Shown here: one piece after another, positions 1 to 6,053 of the stretch
How the letters are laid out: the number at the start of each line of letters is the position of its first letter
How positions within the stretch are numbered: position 1 is the stretch's first letter
NCBI GenBank assembly: GCA_039029515.1
Contig: JBCCFX010000106.1
Location: forward strand, 1 to 13,329
DNA length: 13,329 nucleotides
DNA from: JBCCFX01 sp039029515
GTDB taxonomy: Bacteria > Planctomycetota > Phycisphaerae > Phycisphaerales > SM1A02
Reading direction: 5' to 3'
Program-made: the position numbers and the translations under genes
The notes under the pieces: model-generated
What the model was told of the DNA's origin: nothing
What the model saw: only the letters and a program-made list of their open reading frames with translations
Databases searched by the model: none

Positions 1-287
1 CGGACGTCCTTGATGAGCCGCGCTTCCATCAGCAGCGCTTCCCATTCGCCTTCACACACGATGAATTCAAAGTCGACGACGGCGTCGAGCAGCCCTTGTT
101 TCTTGTAGCCGAGGTCAGCGCTCGGCACGAAATAGCTGCCCACGCGATTCCGAAGCGAGCCCGCCTTGCCGACGTACACGACATGGTCATCGGCGTCCTT
201 CATCAGGTAGACGCCGGGCTCGGTCGGCAATGCCCGCGCCTTGGTAGCGAGGCCTTCGAGTCGGGTCTGTCGTTCCGTATCGCTCAC
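1..287 (-). CDS. uvrC: UvrABC excinuclease subunit C, N-terminal fragment
   Basis: UvrC makes the incisions on both sides of a lesion marked by UvrA/UvrB in nucleotide excision repair. Only the first 95 residues of a protein usually near 600 lie in the window; the rest runs off the left edge. The visible part is the GIY-YIG nuclease domain: PGVY at residues 24-27, YVGKAGSLRNRV at 38-49 with the conserved arginine-rich helix, and EWEALLMEARLIK near the break, which matches the UvrC form of the domain. The start is GTG at 285-287: an in-frame TAG lies four codons upstream and no ATG or TTG lies between, so this start is well fixed. The gene is divergent from pyrC with about 100 bases between them. 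A lone GIY-YIG protein is the alternative, but the ALLMEARLIK helix favours UvrC. Confidence 0.93.
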   Translation of the reverse strand, partial: MSDTERQTRLEGLATKARALPTEPGVYLMKDADDHVVYVGKAGSLRNRVGSYFVPSADLGYKKQGLLDAVVDFEFIVCEGEWEALLMEARLIKDV

Positions 288-378
288 GCGAGGATTCTAG
301 GTCGGACGCATCATCCACGTTTCGAGCGATGTCCATCGTTTCTGCTCAATGCCACCGGCTGATGCCGCGATCTTGCTT

Positions 379-384
379 TACAAT
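379..384 (+). promoter_or_regulatory. Candidate -10 box of pyrC
   Basis: TACAAT matches TATAAT at five of six positions and ends seven bases before the pyrC ATG at 392. A start of transcription at the normal distance would fall on or next to the A of the ATG, giving a nearly leaderless mRNA. No recognisable -35 box lies 16-18 bases upstream and no Shine-Dalgarno sequence precedes the ATG. The rest of the 288-391 divergent gap shows nothing else I can name. Confidence 0.35.
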
Positions 385-391
385 CGGTTTC

Positions 392-1744
392 ATGAGTGAG
401 TACGCCGGCGAATCCTCCCGCACCCACAACGCACTGCTCATCCAGGGCGGCCGCGTCATCTGCCCCGCATCGGGCATCGATACCAGTGCGGACGTGCTGA
501 TCGTCAACGGTACGATTGCGCGGATCTCCACCGCGCCGGGCGAATTGACGACCACGCCCGACACGCGCGTGGTGTCCGTGCCGGGCTGCATCGTCGCGCC
601 GGGACTCATTGATATTCACGTCCATCTGCGTGAACCGGGACCCAATCACGACGAGACGATCGCGACGGGCACGGAAGCGGCCATCATGGGCGGTTTCACG
701 ACGGTCTGCTGCATGCCGAACACGATGCCGGCGCTTGATTCGCCTCGGCTCGTTCGGTTTGTCTACCAGCGCGCTCGCGACCTGCGCTCTGCGCGGGTAT
801 TCCCGGTTGCTTGCGCCACAGTGGGCCGCAAGGGCGAGACGCTGGCGCCGCTCGCGTCGCTGGCCCGCGCCGGCGCTGTCGGCTTTACGGATGACGGCGA
901 TGCCGTCGCTCGCGCCGATGTCATGGCCGATGTCCTGCGCGGTGCACGATCGGTGGATCGCGTGTTCATGCAGCATTGCCAGGAAACCACGCTGACGGAC
1001 GGCGGCGTCATGAACGAAGGCCCGGTCGCGCAGCGCCTTGGTCTTCGCGGTTGGCCGGCCGTCGCCGAGGAGTTGATCATTGAGCGCGATCTGCGTCTCA
1101 ATGCATCGATCAACGCGCGGTATCACGCGCAGCACCTGTCATCCGGCGGTTCGGTGGACATCCTCAGGCGCGCCCGCGAGCAGGGTCAGCCCGCCACGGG
1201 CGAGGTCTCACCCCACCACCTCCTGCTGACCGATGAAGCCTGCCGCGGCTACGACACGAACGCCAAGATGAACCCGCCGCTGCGGACCCGGGCGGATATC
1301 GATGCCCTCAAGCAGGCCGTTGCCGAGGGCATCATCACGGTGCTCGCGACCGATCATGCCCCCCATCCGCCTCACACCAAGGCCCGGGATTTCGCCTCAG
1401 CGTCGTTCGGGATCGTGGGCGTGGAGTGTGCCCTGCCGCTCTATATCAAGGCTCTGATCGAGGACAACGTCGTCGATTGGCCCAAGCTGATCGAGATGAT
1501 GACGTCGGAACCCGCCCGCATCGTGGGACTTGACGCTCATGGCCTCGGTCGGCTGTCTGAGGGCGGTCCGGGCGATGTCACGGTCATTGAGCCGGATGCG
1601 GAATGGACGATCGATGCCTCGACTTTCGCGAGCACGGGTCGGAACTGCCCGTTTGACGGCTGGACGGTCCGGGGTCGCGCCCTGATGACGGTGGTCGCAG
1701 GCCGAATTCGGCAGGATCGCCGGAACGCGCCTTCGCTCGTCTAG
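392..1744 (+). CDS. pyrC: Dihydroorotase (class I, amidohydrolase family)
   Basis: This cytoplasmic zinc enzyme interconverts N-carbamoyl-L-aspartate and L-dihydroorotate, the third step of de novo pyrimidine synthesis. The 450-residue length and motifs fit class I bacterial dihydroorotases: HVHLREPG with metal-ligand histidines 76 and 78 plus the substrate arginine, TDDGDAV with Asp167/Asp168 where class II enzymes use a carboxylated lysine, MQHCQE and YHAQHLSS with further histidines, and ATDHAPH with the catalytic Asp321. The C-terminus returns to the small beta-sandwich domain (GGPGDVTVIEPD). The ATG at 392 is chosen because the family N-terminus (LLIQGGRVICP) begins about 15 residues later; in-frame ATGs at 329 and 362 would add residues with no family match. 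pyrB is not adjacent here. Since hydantoinases share the fold, the REPG and DDG motifs are what decide the call. Confidence 0.96.
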   Translation: MSEYAGESSRTHNALLIQGGRVICPASGIDTSADVLIVNGTIARISTAPGELTTTPDTRVVSVPGCIVAPGLIDIHVHLREPGPNHDETIATGTEAAIMGGFTTVCCMPNTMPALDSPRLVRFVYQRARDLRSARVFPVACATVGRKGETLAPLASLARAGAVGFTDDGDAVARADVMADVLRGARSVDRVFMQHCQETTLTDGGVMNEGPVAQRLGLRGWPAVAEELIIERDLRLNASINARYHAQHLSSGGSVDILRRAREQGQPATGEVSPHHLLLTDEACRGYDTNAKMNPPLRTRADIDALKQAVAEGIITVLATDHAPHPPHTKARDFASASFGIVGVECALPLYIKALIEDNVVDWPKLIEMMTSEPARIVGLDAHGLGRLSEGGPGDVTVIEPDAEWTIDASTFASTGRNCPFDGWTVRGRALMTVVAGRIRQDRRNAPSLV

Positions 1745-1748
1745 ACGG

Positions 1749-1778
1749 TTGCTCCATCCCCCGGGGTGCGGGTATAGT
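1749..1778 (+). promoter_or_regulatory. Candidate promoter of rpsB-tsf
   Basis: TTGCTC at 1749-1754 and TATAGT at 1773-1778 are separated by 18 bases, resembling a sigma-70 type promoter (the -10 matches five of six). It begins just after the pyrC stop codon at 1742-1744. Transcription from here would give a leader of about 190 bases before the rpsB ATG at 1977. Found by eye only. Confidence 0.4.
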
Positions 1779-1867
1779 GGTCGCTTCGCCCTTGGTTTCG
1801 AGGGCACGTCGACCGCACTGATCGTGGGCTTGCGGCCGACGCCTTGGAAAGAAGATCACGCGTCCCT

Positions 1868-1934
1868 CGTGTTGACGGTTCGTCAACGCGAAACCAAAGC
1901 GCCCAAGCGCGCGACGATGATCAGCGTGCTGATC
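1868..1934 (+). promoter_or_regulatory. Structured rpsB leader with two hairpins
   Basis: Two inverted repeats lie in the non-coding leader of rpsB. The first, 1868-1890, has arms CGTGTTGACG and CGTCAACGCG (one G-U pair) with a GTT loop. The second, 1919-1934, has arms GATCAG and CTGATC with a CGTG loop. Feedback of S2 on its own leader is established in E. coli; that this leader does the same is inference. TTGACG inside the first hairpin looks like a -35 box, but no -10 box follows at the right distance. Confidence 0.45.
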
Positions 1935-1976
1935 ACTCACGATCGTTTCGCCGGTGTCGCTGAGCAGGAGTTCGTC

Positions 1977-2858
1977 ATGGCTACGTTGGTTGAGGATCTG
2001 ATCGAAGCTGGCATTCACTTTGGCCAGCATCGCAGCGGGTGGAACCCGAAGATGTCGCCGTACATCTACGGCGTGCGCAGCAAGATCCACATCATTGACA
2101 TCCGCGAGACCATCAAGGGTCTGTTGCTGGCCAAGAAGTTCATCAGCCAGGTCGTTGCCAGTGGCAAGGACGTGTGCATTGTCGGGACGAAGCGCCAGGC
2201 GCGCCCCGCCGTCGAAAAGTATGCCGACGACGTCAGCATGCCTTACGTGATCGAACGCTGGCTCGGTGGCACGCTCACGAACTTCCGCACGATCCGCGAA
2301 CGACTGAAGCGACTCGAGGAACTCGAAGGCCTCGTCGACAGCGGCGAGATTGATACGTACTCCAAGAAAATGACGTCGCAGCTGATGCGCGAGAAGCGAA
2401 AGATCCATCGCAACCTCTCCGGCATCCGCAACATGAACAAGCTCCCCGGCGCCCTGTTCGTCATCGACGTGAACCGCGAACAGAACGCGCTTCGCGAAGC
2501 ACGCACGCTCGGCATTCCGACCGTGTGTCTCGTTGATACCGACGGTGATCCGGATCTCGTCGACATCCCGATCCCGGGCAACGATGACTCGATGCGTTCC
2601 ATCGACGTCATCACCCGCGAGATCTGTGCTGCAATCACCGAAGGGAAGTCCGGTCGCGTCGCCAAGGCTGAAGGCCGCGACGAGGACGGTGGCTCCGGCG
2701 GTGGTGGCGAGAAGCGTCAGCGACGTCGCTCGCAGCGCACGCAGTTCTCCGCCTCAGCGTCGGATACCCCGCCGCCGGCGAGCGGCGATGCCCCGGGTGG
2801 CGACCGCAGCGAAGCGGTCCCGACCGCGGCGACTGGTGCGGAACGATCCGGCGACTAA
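1977..2858 (+). CDS. rpsB: 30S ribosomal protein S2
   Basis: S2 binds late to the 30S subunit and helps recruit S1. The core (residues 1 to about 222) carries the family signatures: LIEAGIHFGQHRSGWNPKM near the N-terminus, IYGVRSKIHIIDI, ERWLGGTLTNF, and NKLPGALFVIDVN with IPGNDDSMRSI toward the end. The ATG at 1977 is chosen because AGGAG at 1966-1970 sits six bases before it and because MATLVEDLIEAG aligns with the usual S2 N-terminus; the frame stays open 76 codons upstream but encodes nothing S2-like. Most S2 proteins are about 230-260 residues; this one is 293 because of a ~70-residue low-complexity tail rich in Gly, Ser, Arg, Pro and Asp (about 2644-2855). It lies 115 bases upstream of tsf, the classic rpsB-tsf pairing. 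Confidence 0.98.
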   Translation: MATLVEDLIEAGIHFGQHRSGWNPKMSPYIYGVRSKIHIIDIRETIKGLLLAKKFISQVVASGKDVCIVGTKRQARPAVEKYADDVSMPYVIERWLGGTLTNFRTIRERLKRLEELEGLVDSGEIDTYSKKMTSQLMREKRKIHRNLSGIRNMNKLPGALFVIDVNREQNALREARTLGIPTVCLVDTDGDPDLVDIPIPGNDDSMRSIDVITREICAAITEGKSGRVAKAEGRDEDGGSGGGGEKRQRRRSQRTQFSASASDTPPPASGDAPGGDRSEAVPTAATGAERSGD

Positions 2859-2913
2859 GCAGTCGACCGGCACACAACACGACGCATAGAATCCCGCTTG
2901 CGTGACGGGAGAG

Positions 2914-2931
2914 GTGTGGCCTCTTCCACGC
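2914..2931 (+). promoter_or_regulatory. Small hairpin between rpsB and tsf
   Basis: Arms GTGTGG and CCACGC (one G-U pair) enclose a CCTCTT loop. The 2859-2973 gap holds little else; TAGAAT at 2887-2892 resembles a -10 box but has no -35 partner. The hairpin has no T run after it, so it is not an intrinsic terminator. It could tune relative expression of tsf, but this is weak. Confidence 0.3.
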
Positions 2932-2973
2932 AGGGTTGATCAAGAACACGATCTCGACAGGACGCAGAAGAAG

Positions 2974-3780
2974 ATGACTACCGGCGAAACGACGTTTACC
3001 GCGAAGGACGTCATGGCCCTTCGAAAGAAGACCGGCCTCGGCATGCTCGATTGCAAGAAGGCGCTGACCGAAGCAGGTGGCGATCCTGCCGCCGCCGAAG
3101 AGTGGCTCCGCGAGAAGCTCAAAGGCAAGATGGAAACGCGCACCGAGCGCGCGACCGGCGAAGGCCGCATCGGCATCAAGATCGATGGCGACCAGGCGGT
3201 CATCATCGAAGTGCAGACCGAGACCGACTTCACCGCTCGCAACGAGAACTTCGTGAACGGCGTGGAGCAAATCACGGCGCTCGCGATGACCATGCCCGAC
3301 GGCGAGATCGCCGCCAGCGACGAGATGACGAAGATCGTCGATGACCTGCGCATCACGACCGGCGAGAATGCAAACTACTCGCGCGGCCTCAAGATGAGCG
3401 GCGGCTCGTTCGGTTCGTACCTCCACCACGATGGTAAGACCGCAGCGGTGGTGCAGATCGATGGTGGCAGCGTCGACGCAGAAACGCTGAAAGGCATGTG
3501 CCAGCACATCGTGTTCCACAATCCGATGGGCATCAGTGAAGACGACGTTCCGGCAGACAAGATCGCACAGATTCGCGCCAACGCGATTCAGGAAGCGAAG
3601 GACACCGGCAAGCCGGAAGAGATCGCCACGAAGATCGCCGAAGGCAAGGTTCGCAAGCACCTCGAAGAGAACACGCTGATGCATCAGAAGTACGTGCTCG
3701 ACGAGTCGAAGCAGATCAAGGAACTGCTGCCGAACGGCGCGACGATCAAGTCGTTCATCCGCTTCCAGCTGGGCGGCTGA
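2974..3780 (+). CDS. tsf: Translation elongation factor Ts
   Basis: EF-Ts is the guanine-nucleotide exchange factor that recycles EF-Tu-GDP to EF-Tu-GTP. The 268-residue product begins with the UBA-like EF-Tu-binding helix bundle; TGLGMLDCKKAL at residues 20-31 is the family signature. The ETDFTARNENF motif at residues 83-93, whose Asp-Phe pair displaces Mg2+ in EF-Tu, follows at the start of the core. The core continues through MCQHIVFHNP and ends at LLPNGATIKSFIRFQLGG, a normal C-terminus. The ATG at 2974 is used because residues upstream in the open frame have no family match; AGGA at 2959-2962 is a distant, weak ribosome-binding site. Length is slightly below the usual 280-300. It follows rpsB and is closed by a strong terminator, so pyrH/frr, often next in bacteria, are not in this operon. 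Confidence 0.98.
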   Translation: MTTGETTFTAKDVMALRKKTGLGMLDCKKALTEAGGDPAAAEEWLREKLKGKMETRTERATGEGRIGIKIDGDQAVIIEVQTETDFTARNENFVNGVEQITALAMTMPDGEIAASDEMTKIVDDLRITTGENANYSRGLKMSGGSFGSYLHHDGKTAAVVQIDGGSVDAETLKGMCQHIVFHNPMGISEDDVPADKIAQIRANAIQEAKDTGKPEEIATKIAEGKVRKHLEENTLMHQKYVLDESKQIKELLPNGATIKSFIRFQLGG

Positions 3781-3812
3781 GCCAACACGATTGCATATCA
3801 ACGACATGAACG

Positions 3813-3834
3813 CCGCCGACCTTCGGGTCGGCGG
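3813..3834 (+). terminator. Intrinsic terminator after tsf
   Basis: A nine-base-pair perfect stem (arms CCGCCGACC and GGTCGGCGG) closed by a stable TTCG tetraloop starts 33 bases after the tsf stop codon and is followed by TTGTCGTTT. The T tract is interrupted, but the stem and position fit a Rho-independent terminator of the rpsB-tsf operon. Confidence 0.8.
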
Positions 3835-3843
3835 TTGTCGTTT

Positions 3844-3899
3844 GGCTGTGGGTTGTTGGCTGTTGGCTGTTGGCTGTTGGCTGTTGGCTGTTGGCTGAA
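3844..3899. repeat. Tandem heptamer array GGCTGTT
   Basis: Eight contiguous 7-base units: GGCTGTG, GGTTGTT, five identical GGCTGTT, then GGCTGAA. The last unit shifts toward the AGCTGAA type found in the second array at 3986-4020. This resembles the short tandemly repeated heptamers known from cyanobacterial and other environmental genomes. Copy number is probably variable by slippage. Confidence 0.9.
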
Positions 3900-3908
3900 T
3901 TGTCGTCT

Positions 3909-3986
3909 TGTAGGGCGGGGGCTGCGCCCCCGCCGATTATCGGCCAACAACGTTCACGCCGGGTCGCCGCGGCGATCCGGCCTACA
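3909..3986. repeat. Block of three inverted repeats bounded by TGTAGG/CCTACA
   Basis: The block starts with TGTAGG (3909-3914) and ends with its complement CCTACA (3981-3986). Inside are three hairpins in series: GGCGGGGGC/GCCCCCGCC with a TGC loop (3914-3934), GCCGAT/ATCGGC with a one-base loop (3932-3944), and GCCGGGTCGCC/GGCGATCCGGC with a GC loop (3958-3981, one G-T mismatch). CCAACAAC at 3944-3951 is the reverse complement of a stretch in the left heptamer array. It looks like a non-coding dispersed repeat element; no reading frame or transposase is present. Genome-wide copies cannot be checked from this window. Confidence 0.7.
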
Positions 3987-4020
3987 GCTGAAAGCTGACA
4001 GCTGAACGCTGGCAGCTCTT
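3986..4020. repeat. Second heptamer array AGCTGAA/AGCTGAC
   Basis: Units AGCTGAA, AGCTGAC, AGCTGAA, CGCTGGC and a partial AGCTCTT run up to one base before the stop codon of the leftward gene ending at 4022. The conserved GCTG core and 7-base period match the left array, so both arrays follow GCTGNNN with different variable triplets. Confidence 0.75.
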
Positions 4021-4021
4021 C

Positions 4022-4315
4022 TCAATCTGCGCTCAGCAGATCCGGTCCCTGACCGGCCTTCTTCTCGAAGTGGCCGCCCCCTGCGTTCTCGTACTTCGTG
4101 AAGCCGAGACGGTCGAGGTTCTTGTTGCTCAGCACGGTCTTCGATTTCGTGTCCGACCATTTGCCGGCGATCGACGGCGCGGTTGGCATGCGCTGACATG
4201 GCTCGCCGGTGTCCGGATGCTCAGTCAGGGCATCGTCGGACATCTTCTGAAAGACCTCGAAGACTTCGCCTTCCGAGCCGTCCTCGGTAATGACCTGATA
4301 GACATAGGTTGGCAT
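4022..4315 (-). CDS. FmdB-family small protein with degenerate zinc ribbon
   Basis: A 97-residue protein beginning MPTYVYQV, with FEVFQKMSDDALTEHPDTG following: the order and spacing are those of the FmdB/CxxC_CxxC_SSSS family of putative regulators. Normal members carry two CxxC pairs forming a zinc ribbon. Here the first pair is replaced (ITEDGSEGEV) and the second reads HPDTGEPC, leaving one cysteine, so zinc binding in the usual way is unlikely. The C-terminal half (WSDTKSKTVLSNKNLDRLGFTKYENAGGGHFEKKAG) is basic and glycine-rich. The ATG at 4315 is chosen over an in-frame one seven codons upstream because AAAGGAG (4321-4327, complement strand) sits five bases before it and MPTY is the family start. 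It is monocistronic, between the repeat mosaic and the prepilin cluster. Role unknown. Confidence 0.8.
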   Translation of the reverse strand: MPTYVYQVITEDGSEGEVFEVFQKMSDDALTEHPDTGEPCQRMPTAPSIAGKWSDTKSKTVLSNKNLDRLGFTKYENAGGGHFEKKAGQGPDLLSAD

Positions 4316-4347
4316 GACGGCTCCTTTCAGGGGCACATTGACGTGTC

Positions 4348-4376
4348 ATCCTAGGATCGGCTCGAATGATCGCCAA
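4348..4376 (-). promoter_or_regulatory. Candidate promoter of the FmdB-like gene
   Basis: On the complement strand, TTGGCG (4371-4376) and TAGGAT (4348-4353) are 17 bases apart, each matching four of six consensus positions, and lie about 30 bases upstream of the ATG at 4315. On the plus strand TTGACG (4338-4343) and TCGAAT (4362-4367), 18 bases apart, overlap it and could serve the prepilin genes. Both are by-eye matches. The remaining 4377-4480 stretch shows no gene. Confidence 0.4.
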
Positions 4377-4480
4377 CAACCGTACAAACGGATATCGATT
4401 TTCGCGGACCACCGACTCCGCTCAGGAATGCCCGGCGGCGGCCCGATACCGACCATGACCACCGGCCCCGCTGCCGTCAG

Positions 4481-4498
4481 CAAGTGTCATCACACTTG
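4481..4498 (+). promoter_or_regulatory. Perfect inverted repeat upstream of the first prepilin gene
   Basis: CAAGTGT and ACACTTG flank a CATC spacer, giving a perfect seven-base-pair dyad 26 bases before the ATG at 4525 and 14 bases before the Shine-Dalgarno sequence. No T tract follows. It may be an operator for a dimeric regulator or a hairpin in the 5' leader. Confidence 0.4.
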
Positions 4499-4524
4499 AG
4501 TACGGCAGATCCAGGGAGGCCGGC

Positions 4525-4908
4525 ATGTTGTCCATTCGCCATCGCGGATTCACCCTTATTGAACTCGTCGCGGTCATCGTCGTCCTGGCCATTCTGGCCG
4601 GCGTCGCGCTGCCACGGTATCTCGATCAGTCCGCCACCGCCCAACGCGAAGCGGATGAGGCAAGCATCGACGGCATTCGCACGGCCCTGAAACTGGCCTA
4701 CGTCGACCATCGCTCGACCGATGCGCCGCCGAGCGCGTGGATCACCACGCTCGAGCAGGTGCCGGCCATCATGTTCACCGGCGACTGGCCTGAAGGCATT
4801 GAACGAAGCGGTCGCGTGCTGTTCGACCGAAGCGGGAATAAGTACGGACTCGTGCCGGAGACCGCGACGTCTGCGGCCGAACTCGAACAGGCCACGCGCC
4901 TGCCGTAA
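4525..4908 (+). CDS. Prepilin-like protein, GspG/type IV pilin type, copy 1
   Basis: A 127-residue protein with a textbook type IV prepilin N-terminus: a short basic leader MLSIRHRG, the cleavage site G|FTLIE with Glu at +5, and a hydrophobic helix VAVIVVLAILAGVALPRYL that anchors it in the membrane before processing and packs into the fibre afterwards. A prepilin peptidase (PilD/GspO type), not in this window, would cut after Gly8. The rest is a small soluble head ending in PETATS...RLP, with no cysteine pair for a disulfide-bound D-region. The ATG at 4525 has AGGGAGG at 4513-4519, five bases upstream, which fixes the start. It is a paralogue of the next gene. Pseudopilin of a type II secretion-like machine or minor pilin cannot be told apart here. 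Confidence 0.92.
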   Translation: MLSIRHRGFTLIELVAVIVVLAILAGVALPRYLDQSATAQREADEASIDGIRTALKLAYVDHRSTDAPPSAWITTLEQVPAIMFTGDWPEGIERSGRVLFDRSGNKYGLVPETATSAAELEQATRLP

Positions 4909-4989
4909 CAACCGGCACAATGCACCAGCATGTGTTCCGATAACGCGCCATACGATCAAGCATCGCGCACTACCGGACGATACTCAAGC

Positions 4990-5412
4990 ATGCGAACATG
5001 TCCCCGAAGACAACATGCGTCGCGACGGTCATCCCGTCGCCGTGGCTTCACGCTGATCGAGCTCATCGCGGTGATCGTCGTGCTTGCCATTCTCGGTGGC
5101 GTCGCATTGCCCAAGTTCATCGATTACGCGGACGATGCCAAGGAGGCCGCCGACGAAGGCGCTCTCGGCGGCATGCGGACCGCAATTCAGGATGCATACC
5201 TGCAGCATCGCCTGAACAACTCGCCATCATCCGAGTGGATCACATCCGCGTCTGATATCGGAACGTTCATGTCGACCGGCGAACTGCCCGAAGGCATCGC
5301 GATTGTCGGCGCGCGCCTCGAAGATCAGCGCGGCAATCGCTACAACATCACGGCTGAAACTGCGAACTCACCGGCGCGCATCACCCTGCACACGAGCGGC
5401 GGCGGCTCGTGA
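4990..5412 (+). CDS. Prepilin-like protein, copy 2
   Basis: A 140-residue paralogue of the preceding gene. The leader MRTCPRRQHASRRSSRRRG is longer (19 residues) and very basic; cleavage is expected before FTLIELIAVIVVLAILGG, again with Glu at +5. The head shares landmarks with copy 1: EAADEG..GG.RTA, AYLQHR, SEWITSASD, M.TGELPEGI, RGNRYNITAETA. It ends in a glycine/serine-rich tail (HTSGGGS). The start at 4990 is the in-frame ATG nearest to a pilin leader; another at 4930 would add 20 residues to an already long leader. No clear ribosome-binding site precedes 4990, so translation may depend on coupling to copy 1, 81 bases upstream. Its stop overlaps the next gene's GTG (GTGA, 5409-5412). Confidence 0.9.
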   Translation: MRTCPRRQHASRRSSRRRGFTLIELIAVIVVLAILGGVALPKFIDYADDAKEAADEGALGGMRTAIQDAYLQHRLNNSPSSEWITSASDIGTFMSTGELPEGIAIVGARLEDQRGNRYNITAETANSPARITLHTSGGGS

Positions 5413-6053
5413 ATTCGCGAGACCGATGGTGGCCACCACACTGGCTCACTGCGATCGCGGTGTTGCATGTCATCAATCTGCTGACCCACAAGATCGCGAC
5501 CGATACGACCGAGGAGATGCTCTGGCTGAGCAATGTCGGCCTGATGCTCGCGGTCGCCGGCCTGTTCATTCGATCGTCACTGTTCATCGGAACATCACTC
5601 ACGATGATCGGCGTCGCGCACGCGATCTGGATGTTCGATGCCGCGTGTGGCTACACTGTCGGATTGCACCCGCTCGGCTCTACGACGTATCTTCGAACCG
5701 CAGATCCCTGGCACTGGCTTGCGACGTCGCACCACTTCGTCCTTTTGCCAGGGCTGATATTCATCATCGTCCGACAACGCTTCTTTGAACGCCGAAGTTT
5801 TCTGGCGGCGTGTGCGGTGTTCGCATTGATCTCCGTGTCGAGTCGGTTGCTGCTGCCGGCATCCGTCAACGTGAATTACAGCCACAAGATCTTCCCCGAC
5901 GTCACGCTCGCGACGCTGGCGGAGATCAACGCGCTGCCAGTTCCGTTGTTCCTGCTCTTCCTGAACGCATGGGTGATCGCGACGCTATTCCTGCCCACGA
6001 CGATCATCGTGCGCGGCAGGGTTCCGGTGATATCCGAATCAGTAGCCGGCTGA
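5409..6053 (+). CDS. Six-helix integral membrane protein, unknown function
   Basis: A 214-residue hydrophobic protein I do not recognise. About six membrane segments are visible: residues 12-30, 37-54, 57-82, 104-121, 129-149 and 176-202. Polar landmarks between or within them are a His-rich stretch (WHWLATSHHFVLLPG, around 101-115), HAIWMFDAACGY near 74-85, and YSHKIFPD near 157-164; such His/Asp residues in or near helices could bind metal or cofactor, but this is speculation. It starts at GTG 5409, overlapping the stop of the second prepilin gene by four bases (GTGA), so translation is probably coupled and the product may work with the pilins. Its 3' end overlaps the convergent ggt gene by 15 bases. 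Confidence 0.85.
   Translation: MNSRDRWWPPHWLTAIAVLHVINLLTHKIATDTTEEMLWLSNVGLMLAVAGLFIRSSLFIGTSLTMIGVAHAIWMFDAACGYTVGLHPLGSTTYLRTADPWHWLATSHHFVLLPGLIFIIVRQRFFERRSFLAACAVFALISVSSRLLLPASVNVNYSHKIFPDVTLATLAEINALPVPLFLLFLNAWVIATLFLPTTIIVRGRVPVISESVAG

Noticed and set aside
311..1135. Long open frame on the complement strand across pyrC
   Set aside because: It is antisense to a dihydroorotase with all catalytic motifs; its product is Arg/His/Asp-rich with no recognisable domain, as expected of a GC-rich shadow frame.
1872..1877. TTGACG as the -35 box of an rpsB promoter
   Set aside because: No -10-like hexamer follows at 16-18 bases (the position reads CAAAGC region), and the bases form one arm of a hairpin.
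2635..3807. 390-codon complement-strand frame across tsf and the end of rpsB
   Set aside because: It crosses two genes with clear function and ends in the intergenic terminator; the composition is that of an antisense shadow.
3844..4020. Possible CRISPR array
   Set aside because: The repeat unit is only seven bases with no spacers of 25-40 bases, and no cas gene is near.
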